Shown: positions 29,483 to 39,504 of the stretch, one piece after another | Numbering within the stretch: the stretch's first letter is position 1 | How the letters are laid out: the number at the start of each line of letters is the position of its first letter | Assembly (NCBI RefSeq): GCF_010726765.1 | Contig: NZ_AP022601.1 | Span: forward strand, 1,674,001 to 1,738,000 | Length of the DNA: 64,000 nt | Direction of reading: 5' to 3' | Source of the DNA: Mycobacterium gallinarum | GTDB lineage: Bacteria; Actinomycetota; Actinomycetes; Mycobacteriales; Mycobacteriaceae | The notes under the pieces: generated by a model | Seen by the model: only the letters and a program-made list of their open reading frames with translations | Database searches by the model: none | Told to the model about the DNA's origin: nothing | Made by a program: the position numbers and the translations under genes

Positions 29483-31216
29483 TCAGAACAGGAAATAGCG
29501 TTGCGCCATGGGCAACTCGACGGCGGGGTCCTCTCGCCACACGTCGCCGTCGATACGGACGGTGAACGTGTCGGGGTCGACCTCGATTTCGGGCAGCGCG
29601 TCGTTGAACGGCATGTCGACCTTGCCGACATTGCGGACATCCTTGACCGCGACGAGCCTGCGGTTGACGGCGAGCCGGTCGGCAAGCCCGTCATCGAGGG
29701 CCTGTGAGGATACGAAATGCACCGAGGTCGCCGACGCCGCTGCCGTCGCCGCACCAAACATCGGTCGCGGCAGTACGGGCTGCGGTGTGGGAATCGACGC
29801 GTTCGCGTCACCCATTGCGGCCCAGGCGATCATCCCGCCCTTGAGCACCGCGTGCGGCCGGACGCCGAAGAACGCGGGCTCCCACAGCACGAGGTCGGCG
29901 AGCTTACCCACCTCCACCGAGCCGATCTCGTCGTCGAGGCCGTGCGCGATGGCCGGGCAGATCGTGTATTTCGCGACGTACCGGCGGGCGCGATTGTTGT
30001 CGGATTGACGGACGCCGGACTTATCCCCTTCCAATGCACCCCGGCGTCGCTTCATCACGTGAGCGGTCTGCCAGGTGCGGATCACCACTTCGCCGATGCG
30101 CCCCATCGCCTGGGAGTCGCTGCCGATCATCGAGATCGCCCCGATGTCGTGCAGCAGATCCTCGGCCGCCATCGTCGACGGGCGGATGCGGCTTTCGGCG
30201 AATGCGAGATCCTCTGGCACCGAAGGGTTGAGGTGATGGCACACCATCAACATGTCGAGGTGTTCATCGAGGGTGTTGACGGTGTGCGGACGCGTGGGAT
30301 TGGTCGAACTCGGCAAGACGTACGGTTCCGCGGCGACGCGGATGATGTCGGGCGCGTGGCCGCCGCCGGCGCCCTCGGTGTGGTAGGCGTGAATCGACCG
30401 ACCGTTGATCGCACCGATCGTGTCCTCGACGAAACCCGCCTCGTTCAGGGTGTCCGAGTGCAGGGCAACCTGCACGCCGGCCGCATCGGCGACGGAAAGG
30501 CAGGCGTCGATCGCCGCGGGGGTGGACCCCCAATCTTCGTGCAGCTTGAAACCTGAAGCGCCGCCGCGCAATTGCTCCCACATCGATTCGGTACTGACGG
30601 TATTGCCCTTGCCGAGCAGCGCAATGTTCATCGGCCATGAGTCCAGCGCCTCCAGCATGCGCCCCAGATGCCACCCCCCCGGCGTCACGGTGGTGGCCTT
30701 GCTGCCCTCCGCGGGTCCGGTACCGCCGCCGATGATTGTGGTGATGCCACCACCGAGGGCTTCCCCCATGATCTGCGGACAGATCAAATGGACATGGCAG
30801 TCGATACCACCGGCGGTGACGATTCGGCCGTTGCCGGCGATGATCTCGGTCGACGGACCGACCACGAGATCGGGGTGCACCCCGGACATGATGTCGGGGT
30901 TGCCGGCCTTGCCGATCGCGACGATCCGGCCGTCGCGAATACCGATGTCGGCCTTGATGATTCCCCAGTGGTCGATGATGACCACGCCGGTGATCACGGT
31001 GTCGGGTGCGCCGTCGGCCCGGGTTGCCCGGCCCTGGCCCATCGACTCGCGCAACACCTTGCCGCCACCGAAGACCGCCTCGTCGCCGGCCAGACCCGGC
31101 CCGCCGCTGCGATCCTCGGTGATCTCGATGAACAGATCGGTATCCGCCAATCGGATGCGGTCGCCGGTCGTGGGTCCGAAGAGCGCTGCATACCTGGCGC
31201 GGGAAATGGCGCTCAT
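29483..31216 (-). CDS. ureC: urease alpha subunit UreC
   Basis: 577 residues, the exact usual mycobacterial length. It has nickel ligands in DCHVHLI, the carbamylated lysine in GFKLHEDWG (about Lys224), and the active-site flap with Cys-His-His ([20 protein letters not shown]). It hydrolyses urea to ammonia and carbamate. ATG 31216 is the last start codon of the 32-bp repeat array that links it to ureB; a repeat-encoded mini-frame ends in TGA overlapping this ATG. Confidence 0.97.
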   Translation of the reverse strand: MSAISRARYAALFGPTTGDRIRLADTDLFIEITEDRSGGPGLAGDEAVFGGGKVLRESMGQGRATRADGAPDTVITGVVIIDHWGIIKADIGIRDGRIVAIGKAGNPDIMSGVHPDLVVGPSTEIIAGNGRIVTAGGIDCHVHLICPQIMGEALGGGITTIIGGGTGPAEGSKATTVTPGGWHLGRMLEALDSWPMNIALLGKGNTVSTESMWEQLRGGASGFKLHEDWGSTPAAIDACLSVADAAGVQVALHSDTLNEAGFVEDTIGAINGRSIHAYHTEGAGGGHAPDIIRVAAEPYVLPSSTNPTRPHTVNTLDEHLDMLMVCHHLNPSVPEDLAFAESRIRPSTMAAEDLLHDIGAISMIGSDSQAMGRIGEVVIRTWQTAHVMKRRRGALEGDKSGVRQSDNNRARRYVAKYTICPAIAHGLDDEIGSVEVGKLADLVLWEPAFFGVRPHAVLKGGMIAWAAMGDANASIPTPQPVLPRPMFGAATAAASATSVHFVSSQALDDGLADRLAVNRRLVAVKDVRNVGKVDMPFNDALPEIEVDPDTFTVRIDGDVWREDPAVELPMAQRYFLF

Positions 31217-31313
31217 CGGTGCTCTCTGTTCTTCGCGCAAGCGCTCATCGGTGCTCTCTGTTCTTCGCGCAAGCGCTCATCGGTGCTCTCTGTTCTTCGC
31301 GCAAGCGCTCATC
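31209..31313 (-). repeat. 32-bp tandem repeat array between ureB and ureC encoding relay mini-ORFs
   Basis: Three perfect 32-bp copies (31209-31240, 31241-31272, 31273-31304) plus nine bases of a fourth. On the coding (minus) strand each unit carries ATGAGCGCTTGCGCGAAG and encodes an 11-residue frame, [11 protein letters not shown], whose TGA overlaps the next ATG (ATGA). The ureB stop overlaps the first mini-ATG (TGATG, 31310-31314). Starts fall at 31312, 31280 and 31248, and then at 31216, which is the ureC ATG. The array therefore forms an unbroken stop-start chain from ureB to ureC. The design resembles the MIRU principle of mycobacteria but with a different, shorter unit. Confidence 0.93.
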
Positions 31314-31644
31314 ACGTGTCCAATCGGCCGGGCGGTTGCAGGCTCAACCCATACACCTCGCGTGATCCGCGCAGCGGTACCAACGAGACCCGCTGGGCAA
31401 CACCGGGTTCGAACCGCACCGCGGTGCCGGCGGGAATGTCGAGCCGATGTCCGTGGGCGGCTGCACGATCGAATCGCAGGGCGGCATTGCTTTGTGGCAG
31501 GTGCACGTGGCTACCGACCTGGACGGGACGGTCGCCGGTGTTGAGGATCTCCATCTCGACCCGTCGCGCGCCCTGGTTGATCTCGATATCGCCGGTGCCG
31601 TAGACGATCTCGCCGGGCGCCCACGACGCATCGTCGGCCGTCAT
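31312..31644 (-). CDS. ureB: urease beta subunit UreB
   Basis: 110 residues, mostly beta ([15 protein letters not shown], then [16 protein letters not shown] and [14 protein letters not shown]). It is a structural subunit that packs against UreC. ATG 31644 overlaps the ureA stop (ATGA). Its own stop overlaps the first mini-ORF of the repeat array. Confidence 0.95.
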   Translation of the reverse strand: MTADDASWAPGEIVYGTGDIEINQGARRVEMEILNTGDRPVQVGSHVHLPQSNAALRFDRAAAHGHRLDIPAGTAVRFEPGVAQRVSLVPLRGSREVYGLSLQPPGRLDT

Positions 31645-31943
31645 GGGATCGGATGGTGGACGGTGACGAGTTTCGTCCCATCGGGGAACGTCGCCTCCAC
31701 CTGGACGTCGTCGAGCATCTCCGGAACGCCGGCCATCACGTCCTCGCGGCTGAGAACCTCGCGGCCGCTGGCCATCAACTCCACGACCGTGCGACCGTCG
31801 CGCGCCCCTTCGAGAAGGTGATCGGTGATCACCGCAACGGCCTCGGGGTGGTTGAGTTTCAGCCCGCGCGCCTGGCGCCTGCGCGCCAGCTCTGCGGCGT
31901 ACGACAGCAGCAACCTGTCCTGTTCATGCGGCGTTAATCGCAT
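31641..31943 (-). CDS. ureA: urease gamma subunit UreA
   Basis: 100 residues, exactly the family length: [20 protein letters not shown], then [21 protein letters not shown] and [24 protein letters not shown] 31943 is chosen over an upstream GTG because it starts the conserved N-terminus. It is the first gene of ureABC(FGD), and the operon promoter should lie in 31944-31997. Confidence 0.96.
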   Translation of the reverse strand: MRLTPHEQDRLLLSYAAELARRRQARGLKLNHPEAVAVITDHLLEGARDGRTVVELMASGREVLSREDVMAGVPEMLDDVQVEATFPDGTKLVTVHHPIP

Positions 31944-31997
31944 AGTCGGGGATACTGCCACGCCCCGCACACCTCAGCAGCGCGAGGAAAGCGGCGG

Positions 31998-32402
31998 TTA
32001 CTCGGCGGGCAGGTTCTGCAGCCGCACCTGGCCTCGCGCCACGACACGGTCGGTGTCGTCGGTGATGGTGATCAGCCACAGCTGCTGGCGCCGGCCGCGA
32101 TGGATCGGAACCGATACTGCGGTCACCGTGCCGGCGGAGATGGCGCGCAGGAAGTCGGTGTTGTTGTTGACGCCGACCACGTGACCGCCGCCGTTCTCGC
32201 TGAGCCAGACCTGCCCCGACACGCTGGCCAGGCTCTCGATGATCGAGCAGTACACGCCACCGTGCACGATCCCCCACGGTTGCAGCAGCTTGTCGTTGAT
32301 CTCGAGACGGGCGGTGCCGCCCTCGGGGGTCAGCTCGAGGAATTCGAGGCCGATCGCCGAGTCGAATCCGGCGCCGAGGCCGGCTGGGATGTCTGTGCTC
32401 AC
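31998..32402 (-). CDS. PaaI-type hotdog-fold thioesterase (Rv1847-like)
   Basis: 134 residues of the PaaI/YbgC hotdog family, with the HGGVYCSIIESLAS motif and VGVNNNTDFLRA. It probably hydrolyses an acyl- or aryl-CoA. GTG 32402 is taken because the frame upstream overlaps the small-RNA terminator. It sits 54 bases upstream of ureA on the same strand, as Rv1847 does beside the urease genes. Confidence 0.86.
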   Translation of the reverse strand: MSTDIPAGLGAGFDSAIGLEFLELTPEGGTARLEINDKLLQPWGIVHGGVYCSIIESLASVSGQVWLSENGGGHVVGVNNNTDFLRAISAGTVTAVSVPIHRGRRQQLWLITITDDTDRVVARGQVRLQNLPAE

Positions 32403-32451
32403 GCAGATTTGTCTACACGGCGATGTCCGGACCGTTGTGGTCGAGACCTGG

Positions 32452-32559
32452 AAATGCGGAAGGGCCCCGCACATGATGCGGGGCCCTTCCTTCGTGTGGA
32501 CCGGGAGTCACTGCAGCCCTCAGGACTCCGGCGCGGTCCGGTGGTACGCGTCTTGCTTC
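32452..32559 (-). ncRNA. mrsI: likely MrsI-type iron-responsive small RNA (ncRv11846 homologue)
   Basis: In the gap between the thioesterase gene and the FhuF-like gene, a minus-strand promoter reads toward a strong terminator about 100 bases away. The -10 is TATGCT (complement of 32566-32571), overlapped by an IdeR-type iron box (32569-32587). A 14-bp perfect GC hairpin (32458-32490) ends the unit. No protein frame fits. Location next to blaI/Rv1846c and Rv1847 and iron-box control match MrsI of M. tuberculosis, an IdeR-regulated sRNA for iron sparing (established for that species). Exact ends here are inferred. Confidence 0.72.
32458..32490 (-). terminator. strong hairpin terminator of the small RNA
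   Basis: GGAAGGGCCCCGCA (32458-32471) pairs perfectly with 32477-32490 around a five-base loop, giving a 14-bp stem. On the minus strand it is followed by GCATTTCC, a short T-containing tail. It ends minus-strand transcription from the small RNA promoter and any read-through from the FhuF-like gene. Confidence 0.82.
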
Positions 32560-32568
32560 ACCAAGAGC

Positions 32569-32587
32569 ATAGGCAAGGCTGCCCTAA
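32569..32587 (-). promoter_or_regulatory. IdeR-type iron box controlling the small RNA
   Basis: The 19 bases at 32569-32587 match the IdeR consensus at 14 positions by eye, with the strong half GGCTGCCCTAA that I recall from the mbtB box. It overlaps the -10 TATGCT and also contains the stop codon of the FhuF-like gene. IdeR with iron bound would block this promoter. Confidence 0.72.
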
Positions 32588-33372
32588 TTTAGCAATACCT
32601 TCCCTGCCGCTACTGACGGAATTCTCGTGGCGCCCCGCACGGGCAGCCCGAATCCGACCAGCGCGTCGAGCACGGCCTGGCCGCGACGCATGCTCGTGAG
32701 CTCGCTGGACCCCGCCAGCAGCGGCACCTGCGTCGCCGCGCCCACCACCGCGGCGCCGACGATGTGCCACATGGCCGCTATCGAGATCGCCGAGCCGCTG
32801 ACCTCGGCAAGCTTGCCGAACAACGGCGCGAGGGTGCGATGACTGCGGTGTGCAATCCACGTCGTCAGTGCGGCCTCGTTCGGCAGGGCGACGATTCCAT
32901 CCCGGATGGCGTTGTGCGACCGAGGATTCGGATGGTCACCGAAGAACGGGTCGTTCGGCAGTGCGCGCAGCGTGGGGTCGACGACGCCAACCCAGTCGAT
33001 CGCGCCCTCGGAATCCACGTGCACCCACAGATTCTCCAGGCCGGTGTCCCAGGCGCGACCCTCGAGCACGAGCAGGGGCACCACCCGTCCGACGACCACG
33101 TGCGCCAGGGTCGCAGCGAGCTGCTGGGCCACCGCCGCACGACTTTCGGTCTCCTCGGCCGCCAGCCTGAACATCGAATGCAGCCGATCGGTCGTGAGCG
33201 CCTGCGTCAACGGCCACCAGCGCCGGCGTGACAGATCGCCGATCACCGCGACTCCGTAGACGCGGGGACATTCGGGATAAAGCTCACGCAATCGGCGGCT
33301 CGATTCGTGCAATGGCATCGCCTGTGCAATGGCCATGCTCGAGATGAGCGGGTCGTCGACCACGACCGTCAT
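32584..33372 (-). CDS. iron-regulated FhuF-like (ferric siderophore reductase family) protein
   Basis: 262 residues. Overall pattern (LAHVVVGRVVPLLVLEGRAWDTGLENLWVH split around a central acidic region, then SIAAMWHIVGAAVVGAATQ) resembles the FhuF/IucA-C-terminal family of siderophore-iron reductases. The C-terminal cysteine cluster that binds the 2Fe-2S centre in FhuF is absent, so the redox role is doubtful. ATG 33372 follows GGGAGG. The promoter carries an iron box. No siderophore genes are adjacent. It appears to be an insertion relative to the M. tuberculosis order. Confidence 0.6.
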   Translation of the reverse strand: MTVVVDDPLISSMAIAQAMPLHESSRRLRELYPECPRVYGVAVIGDLSRRRWWPLTQALTTDRLHSMFRLAAEETESRAAVAQQLAATLAHVVVGRVVPLLVLEGRAWDTGLENLWVHVDSEGAIDWVGVVDPTLRALPNDPFFGDHPNPRSHNAIRDGIVALPNEAALTTWIAHRSHRTLAPLFGKLAEVSGSAISIAAMWHIVGAAVVGAATQVPLLAGSSELTSMRRGQAVLDALVGFGLPVRGATRIPSVAAGKVLLN

Positions 33373-33390
33373 GGGACCTCCCGTATTGAC

Positions 33391-33409
33391 TTAGGATAGC
33401 CTTACTATA
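33391..33409 (-). promoter_or_regulatory. IdeR-type iron box and -10 of the FhuF-like gene
   Basis: On the minus strand TATAGTAAGGCTATCCTAA matches the IdeR consensus at about 14 of 19 positions, with an excellent right half. Its first six bases, TATAGT, form the -10 element. The box therefore sits on the promoter, predicting repression when iron is plentiful. Confidence 0.68.
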
Positions 33410-33558
33410 GTCAGACCGACCGCTGGAGCCACCCCCTGTGACTGGACTCACAAGGGCAGGCGAAGGGGACGGTGACCTCGGACGAACCCAAGCCGGAACA
33501 TTCCGTCGGGCGTGCTCGACAACGCGCCGAACGGGATAGCCGTGCGCGATACGACACA

Positions 33559-33591
33559 CGGTAGTAATCCCGTAGTACGCTGGACCTACCG
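33559..33591 (+). promoter_or_regulatory. candidate BlaI operator and promoter
   Basis: GTAGTA half-sites occur at 33561-33566 and 33572-33577, and CGGTAG/CTACCG arms flank the region (33559-33564 and 33586-33591). A TACGCT -10-type box (33576-33581) overlaps the second half-site. BlaI-family repressors bind TAC-containing dyads and repress their own operon, so this is a plausible autoregulatory site. Confidence 0.5.
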
Positions 33592-33611
33592 TCTCTAGGA
33601 GATGAGCGAAG

Positions 33612-34028
33612 ATGGCCAAGTTGACGCGTCTGGGGGAACTCGAACGCGCTGTGATGGACCACCTGTGGTCCACGCGCGAGCCCCAAACTGTGCGCCAGGT
33701 CCACGAGGCACTCGCGGCCCAGCGCGACCTCGCCTACACCACGATCATGACCGTCCTGCAACGGCTGGCGAAGAAGAATCTCGTCGTCCAGCACCGCGAT
33801 GACCGGGCACATCGCTACGCCCCGACCCACGGGCGCGACGAACTGGTCGCCGGGTTGATGGTCGATGCCCTGGACCAAGCTGCGGACTCGGGTGACCGCG
33901 AGGCTGCGCTCGTGCATTTCGTCGAGCGCGTCAACGCGGACGAGGCGGCGGCTCTGCGCCGCGCGTTGTCCGAGTTGGAGAGCAAGCACCGGATATCGCC
34001 ACCCGCTGGCGAGCCGGGCACCGGCTGA
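33612..34028 (+). CDS. blaI: BlaI/MecI-family transcriptional repressor (Rv1846c-like)
   Basis: 138 residues. An N-terminal winged helix (LTRLGELERAVMDHLWS, RQVHEALAAQRDLAYTTIMTVLQRLAKKNLV) is followed by a dimerisation region. In M. tuberculosis BlaI represses blaC and atp genes and is inactivated after beta-lactam stress. TAGGAG precedes ATG 33612. The membrane peptidase gene follows after 14 bases. Confidence 0.93.
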   Translation: MAKLTRLGELERAVMDHLWSTREPQTVRQVHEALAAQRDLAYTTIMTVLQRLAKKNLVVQHRDDRAHRYAPTHGRDELVAGLMVDALDQAADSGDREAALVHFVERVNADEAAALRRALSELESKHRISPPAGEPGTG

Positions 34029-34042
34029 GAGACACTTACAGC

Positions 34043-34963
34043 GTGTCGGCGCTGGCCTTCTCCATCATGGCGCTGGTCCTGTCGGGACCGGTGCCGGCGA
34101 TGCTGGCGCGGGCAAAGTGGCCGTCGCGGGCACCGCGGGCCGCGATCGTGCTGTGGCAAGCCATCGCGCTGGCCGCCGTACTCTCGGCCTTCTCCGCCGG
34201 AATCGCCATCGCGAGCAGGCTTTTCGCGCCCGGACCCGACGGCAGGCCGACCTCGACGCTCGCCGGTGAGATCGACGTGCTCGGCTGGCCACTGTGGATC
34301 ACCTACGTGGCGGTATTCGCGCTGACGCTGATGGTGGGGGCGCGTCTTGCGGTGGCCGTCGTCCAGGTCGCGATAGCGACTCGGCGCAGGCGCGCACACC
34401 ATCGGATGGTTGTCGACCTCGTCGGCAAGTCCCATAAATCCGGATTGCGCATTCTCGACGTCGACGAGCCCCTTGCTTACTGTCTGCCGGGCGTGCGCAG
34501 TCGCGTGGTGGTCAGCGAGGGCACTCTCACGACACTGGCAGACAACGAGATCGCCGCGATCCTGTCGCACGAGCGCGCACATCTGCGGGCCCGGCACGAC
34601 CTGGTGCTCGAGATGTTCACCGCCGTCCACGCCGCGTTCCCGCGTTTCGTCCGCAGCGCGAGCGCACTTGATGCGGTGCGCTTGCTGATCGAGATGCTGG
34701 CCGACGACGCCGCCGTGCGTGCGGCGGGTCCCACTCCGTTGGCTCGCGCGCTGGTCGCGTGCGCCACGGGCCGCACACCCGCGGGAGCGCTGGCCGCGGG
34801 CGGGCCCACGACCGTGACCCGCGTACGCCGTCTCGGGGGCCGCGGTAACAGCCTGGGTGTGGCCGCATGCGCCTACGTGGCCGCCGCCGCCGTTCTGGTG
34901 GTGCCCACCGTCGCGGTGGTCCTGCCCTGGTTGACCGAGTTGAATCGTTTGTTCACTGCGTAG
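34043..34963 (+). CDS. M56/BlaR1-like membrane zinc metallopeptidase (Rv1845c-like)
   Basis: 306 residues with hydrophobic segments at the N-terminus (about 1-20, 35-55, 75-110) and at the C-terminal end (about 270-300). The zinc protease motif HERAH is at 176-180, in a cytoplasmic loop. It lacks the extracellular penicillin-binding sensor of true BlaR1. It likely cleaves BlaI or another factor after a signal. It forms an operon with blaI. Confidence 0.9.
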   Translation: MSALAFSIMALVLSGPVPAMLARAKWPSRAPRAAIVLWQAIALAAVLSAFSAGIAIASRLFAPGPDGRPTSTLAGEIDVLGWPLWITYVAVFALTLMVGARLAVAVVQVAIATRRRRAHHRMVVDLVGKSHKSGLRILDVDEPLAYCLPGVRSRVVVSEGTLTTLADNEIAAILSHERAHLRARHDLVLEMFTAVHAAFPRFVRSASALDAVRLLIEMLADDAAVRAAGPTPLARALVACATGRTPAGALAAGGPTTVTRVRRLGGRGNSLGVAACAYVAAAAVLVVPTVAVVLPWLTELNRLFTA

Positions 34964-35015
34964 CGCTTCTGTGTAGTAGGCCATCCCTGCTCGACCAAAA
35001 CGAAAGGCTGCCCGA

Positions 35016-36476
35016 ATGAGCTCGTCTGAAAATCCCACGAATGGCACCGCTCAGATCGGGGTCACGGGCCTCGCGGTCATGGGATCCAACCTCGCGCGCA
35101 ACTTCGCCAGCCACGGATACACCGTGGCGCTGCACAACCGGTCCGTCGCCAAGACCGACGCGCTGCTCGCCGAACACGGCTCCGAGGGCAATTTCGTGCG
35201 CAGCGAGACCATCCCCGAATTCCTTGCCGCGCTGGAGAAGCCACGCCGGGTGATCATCATGGTCAAGGCGGGCGACCCGACCGACGCCGTCATCAACGAG
35301 CTGGCCGATGCGATGGAGGAAGGCGACATCATCATCGACGGCGGCAACGCGCTCTACACCGACACCATCCGCCGCGAGAAGGCGATCCGCGAGCGCGGAC
35401 TCCACTTCGTCGGCGCCGGCATCTCCGGCGGTGAGGAAGGCGCACTCAAGGGCCCGTCGATCATGCCCGGCGGTCCGGCCGAGTCCTACAAGTCGCTGGG
35501 CCCGCTGCTGGAGGAGATCTCCGCCCACGTCGACGACGTGCCGTGCTGCACCCATATCGGACCCGACGGCGCAGGGCACTTCGTGAAGATGGTGCACAAC
35601 GGCATCGAGTACTCAGACATGCAGCTGATCGGTGAGGCCTACCAGCTGCTGCGCGATGCGCTGGGACTGAGCGCACCCGAGATCGCCGACGTCTTCGCCG
35701 AATGGAACTCCGGCGACCTGGACAGCTTCCTCATCGAGATCACCGCCGACGTGCTGCGGCAGACCGACGCCAAGACCGGCAAACCGCTTGTCGATCTCAT
35801 CCTCGACGAGGCCGAGCAGAAGGGCACCGGACGGTGGACGGTGAAGTCGGCGCTGGACCTCGGGGTGCCGGTGACCGGGATCGCCGAGGCGGTGTTCGCC
35901 CGCGCGCTATCGGGTTCGGTGGCGCAGCGCAAGGCCACCACGGGTCTGGCGTCGGGCGATCTCGGCGAGAAGCCCGGCGATGCAGCACGATTCATCGATG
36001 ACGTCAGCAAGGCACTGTATGCCTCCAAGATCATCGCGTACGCGCAGGGCTTCAACCAGATTCAGGCGGGCAGCGCCGAGTACGACTGGGGCATCACCCC
36101 GGGCGATATGGCCACCATCTGGCGTGGCGGATGCATCATCCGGGCCAAGTTCCTCAACCGCATCAAGGAAGCGTTCGACGAGACGCCGGATCTGCCGTCG
36201 CTGATCGTTGCCCCGTATTTCCGTGAAGCGATCGAGGCCGCGATCGACAGCTGGCGCCGCGTGGTGGTGACCGCGACCGAACTGGGCATCCCGATTCCGG
36301 GATTCTCCTCGGCGCTGTCCTATTACGACGGGTTGCGCACCGAACGGTTGCCTGCGGCGCTCACCCAGGGCCTGCGCGACTTCTTCGGCGCTCACACCTA
36401 CGGCCGCATCGACGCCGATCCGTCCGCGCGGTTCCACACGCTGTGGAGCGGAGACCGCAGCGAGGTCGAGGCCTAG
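35016..36476 (+). CDS. gnd: 6-phosphogluconate dehydrogenase (decarboxylating)
   Basis: 486 residues, the long (Gnd1-type) enzyme of the oxidative pentose phosphate pathway, turning 6-phosphogluconate into ribulose 5-phosphate and CO2 with NADP. It shows VTGLAVMGSNLARNFASHGY at the cofactor site and the signature GHFVKMVHNGIEYSDMQ with catalytic Lys and Glu. The C-terminal helices contain the substrate block GTGRWTVKSALDLGVP. It is followed after 12 bases by guaB1. Confidence 0.97.
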   Translation: MSSSENPTNGTAQIGVTGLAVMGSNLARNFASHGYTVALHNRSVAKTDALLAEHGSEGNFVRSETIPEFLAALEKPRRVIIMVKAGDPTDAVINELADAMEEGDIIIDGGNALYTDTIRREKAIRERGLHFVGAGISGGEEGALKGPSIMPGGPAESYKSLGPLLEEISAHVDDVPCCTHIGPDGAGHFVKMVHNGIEYSDMQLIGEAYQLLRDALGLSAPEIADVFAEWNSGDLDSFLIEITADVLRQTDAKTGKPLVDLILDEAEQKGTGRWTVKSALDLGVPVTGIAEAVFARALSGSVAQRKATTGLASGDLGEKPGDAARFIDDVSKALYASKIIAYAQGFNQIQAGSAEYDWGITPGDMATIWRGGCIIRAKFLNRIKEAFDETPDLPSLIVAPYFREAIEAAIDSWRRVVVTATELGIPIPGFSSALSYYDGLRTERLPAALTQGLRDFFGAHTYGRIDADPSARFHTLWSGDRSEVEA

Positions 36477-37925
<1,449 letters not shown>

Positions 37926-37993
37926 ATCCGCCGGCCGGTCACCAACGGCTAACATGGACCCCACTCTTGACGTGTCTACTCGAAAGGGACCCT

Positions 37994-38146
37994 GTGCCGC
38001 AGGCACCCGTTGAGGCCGCGAGCTTGGGGGCAGAGCGGCCGGGCACCGTCTTGAAAGACGCTGAGCCGAACGACGCCGAGCCCTCCCCTAGTCGGCCGGG
38101 CAACAGGCCCGGCGCCCCATCGGTGTGGACGGTGAGCTCTCGATGA
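37994..38146 (+). CDS. small ORF coupled to the CNNM/CBS gene
   Basis: A 50-codon frame starting at GTG 37994, with GAAAGGGA about nine bases ahead, encodes a Pro/Ala/Glu-rich, probably disordered peptide ([17 protein letters not shown]...). Its TGA overlaps the ATG of the next gene (ATGA, 38143-38146). Good ribosome site, exact overlap and fit between two operon genes argue for translation. Absence of any known domain argues for a coupling leader rather than a working protein. Confidence 0.42.
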   Translation: MPQAPVEAASLGAERPGTVLKDAEPNDAEPSPSRPGNRPGAPSVWTVSSR

Positions 38147-39504
38147 CCCTCACGATGTCCTTGCTCTCCATCGGCGCGATCGTGTTGCTGACCGCCGGGA
38201 CGGCGGTGTTCGTCGCCGCGGAGTTCTCCCTGACCGCGCTCGAGCGCAGCACCGTGGAATCCAATGCGCGCAGTGGCGCGCGCCGTGACCAGATGGTGCG
38301 ACGGGCCCACCGGACGCTGTCGTTCCAGCTCTCCGGCGCACAGGTCGGCATCTCGATCACCACGCTGGCCACCGGCTATCTGGCCGAACCCGTTGTCGGG
38401 CGGCTGATCCGGCCCGGTCTCGAGGCGATCGGTGTGCCCGACCGTTTCGTGGGTGGGCTGGCCCTGTTCTTCGCCGTGCTGATCGCCACGTCGCTTTCGA
38501 TGGTGTTTGGCGAACTGGTACCCAAGAACCTCGCGGTGGCACGGCCGGTGCAGACGGCGCGCTGGTCGGCGGGTCCGCAGCTGCTGTTCTCGGCGCTGTT
38601 CACGCCACTGATCCGGATGACGAACGGAACCGCCAACTGGATCCTGCGCCGCCTCGGCATCGAGCCGGCTGAGGAACTGCGCTCGGCCCGCTCGCCGCAG
38701 GAGCTGGTGTCGTTGGTCCGCAGCTCCGCGCGCAGCGGCGCGTTGGATCCGGTCACCGCCGTGCTCGTGGACCGCTCTCTGCAGTTCGGTGAACGCACTG
38801 CCGAGGAATTGATGACGCCGCGATCGAAGATCGAGGCGCTGGAATCCGATGACACCGCCGCCGACCTGGTGGCCGCGGCGATCAAAACCGGGTACTCGCG
38901 CTTCCCGATCATCGAGGGCGACCTCGATGAAACCATCGGCATCGCGCACGTCAAGCAGGTGTTCGAGGTGCCGCCGGAGCGGCGGGCCACCACGCCGCTG
39001 GCCCGCCTCGCGCTGCCCGTTGCGAAGGTGCCCTCCACCCTCGACGGGGATGCGGTGATGACCCAGATCCGTGCGAACGGGCTGCAGACCGCGCTGGTCG
39101 TCGATGAATACGGCGGTACCGCGGGCATGGTCACCATGGAGGACCTCATCGAGGAGATCGTCGGCGACGTCCGCGACGAGCACGATGTCGAGCCGCCCGA
39201 TGTGGTGCCCGCGGGCCGGGGCTGGCAGGTCTCGGGGCTGCTGCGCATCGACGAGGTCGCCGACGCCACCGGTTTCCGTGCGCCCGAAGGAGATTACGAA
39301 ACGATCGGCGGACTGGTGCTCGAAAAGCTGGGACACATTCCCGACGAGTCCGAGTCGGTTGAGCTCACCGCGTTCGATCCCGACGGTGCCGCGCTCGAAG
39401 ATCCCATCCGATGGCTGGCGACCGTGGTTCGCATGGACGGCAGGCGCATCGACCTGCTCGAGCTCACCGAACTAGGCCGCCACAACTCGGGAGATGAGGG
39501 CTGA
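38143..39504 (+). CDS. CNNM/CorC-type membrane protein with CBS domains (Rv1842c-like)
   Basis: 453 residues. An N-terminal CNNM (DUF21) membrane domain (about 1-190, with [10 protein letters not shown] motif) is followed by a CBS pair (about 210-330, with RSKIEAL, then [18 protein letters not shown] and [24 protein letters not shown]) and a CorC/HlyC transporter-associated domain. It is likely involved in magnesium or cobalt transport or tolerance. ATG 38143 is favoured over GTG 38125. It forms a TGATG overlap with its paralogue downstream. Confidence 0.9.
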   Translation: MTLTMSLLSIGAIVLLTAGTAVFVAAEFSLTALERSTVESNARSGARRDQMVRRAHRTLSFQLSGAQVGISITTLATGYLAEPVVGRLIRPGLEAIGVPDRFVGGLALFFAVLIATSLSMVFGELVPKNLAVARPVQTARWSAGPQLLFSALFTPLIRMTNGTANWILRRLGIEPAEELRSARSPQELVSLVRSSARSGALDPVTAVLVDRSLQFGERTAEELMTPRSKIEALESDDTAADLVAAAIKTGYSRFPIIEGDLDETIGIAHVKQVFEVPPERRATTPLARLALPVAKVPSTLDGDAVMTQIRANGLQTALVVDEYGGTAGMVTMEDLIEEIVGDVRDEHDVEPPDVVPAGRGWQVSGLLRIDEVADATGFRAPEGDYETIGGLVLEKLGHIPDESESVELTAFDPDGAALEDPIRWLATVVRMDGRRIDLLELTELGRHNSGDEG

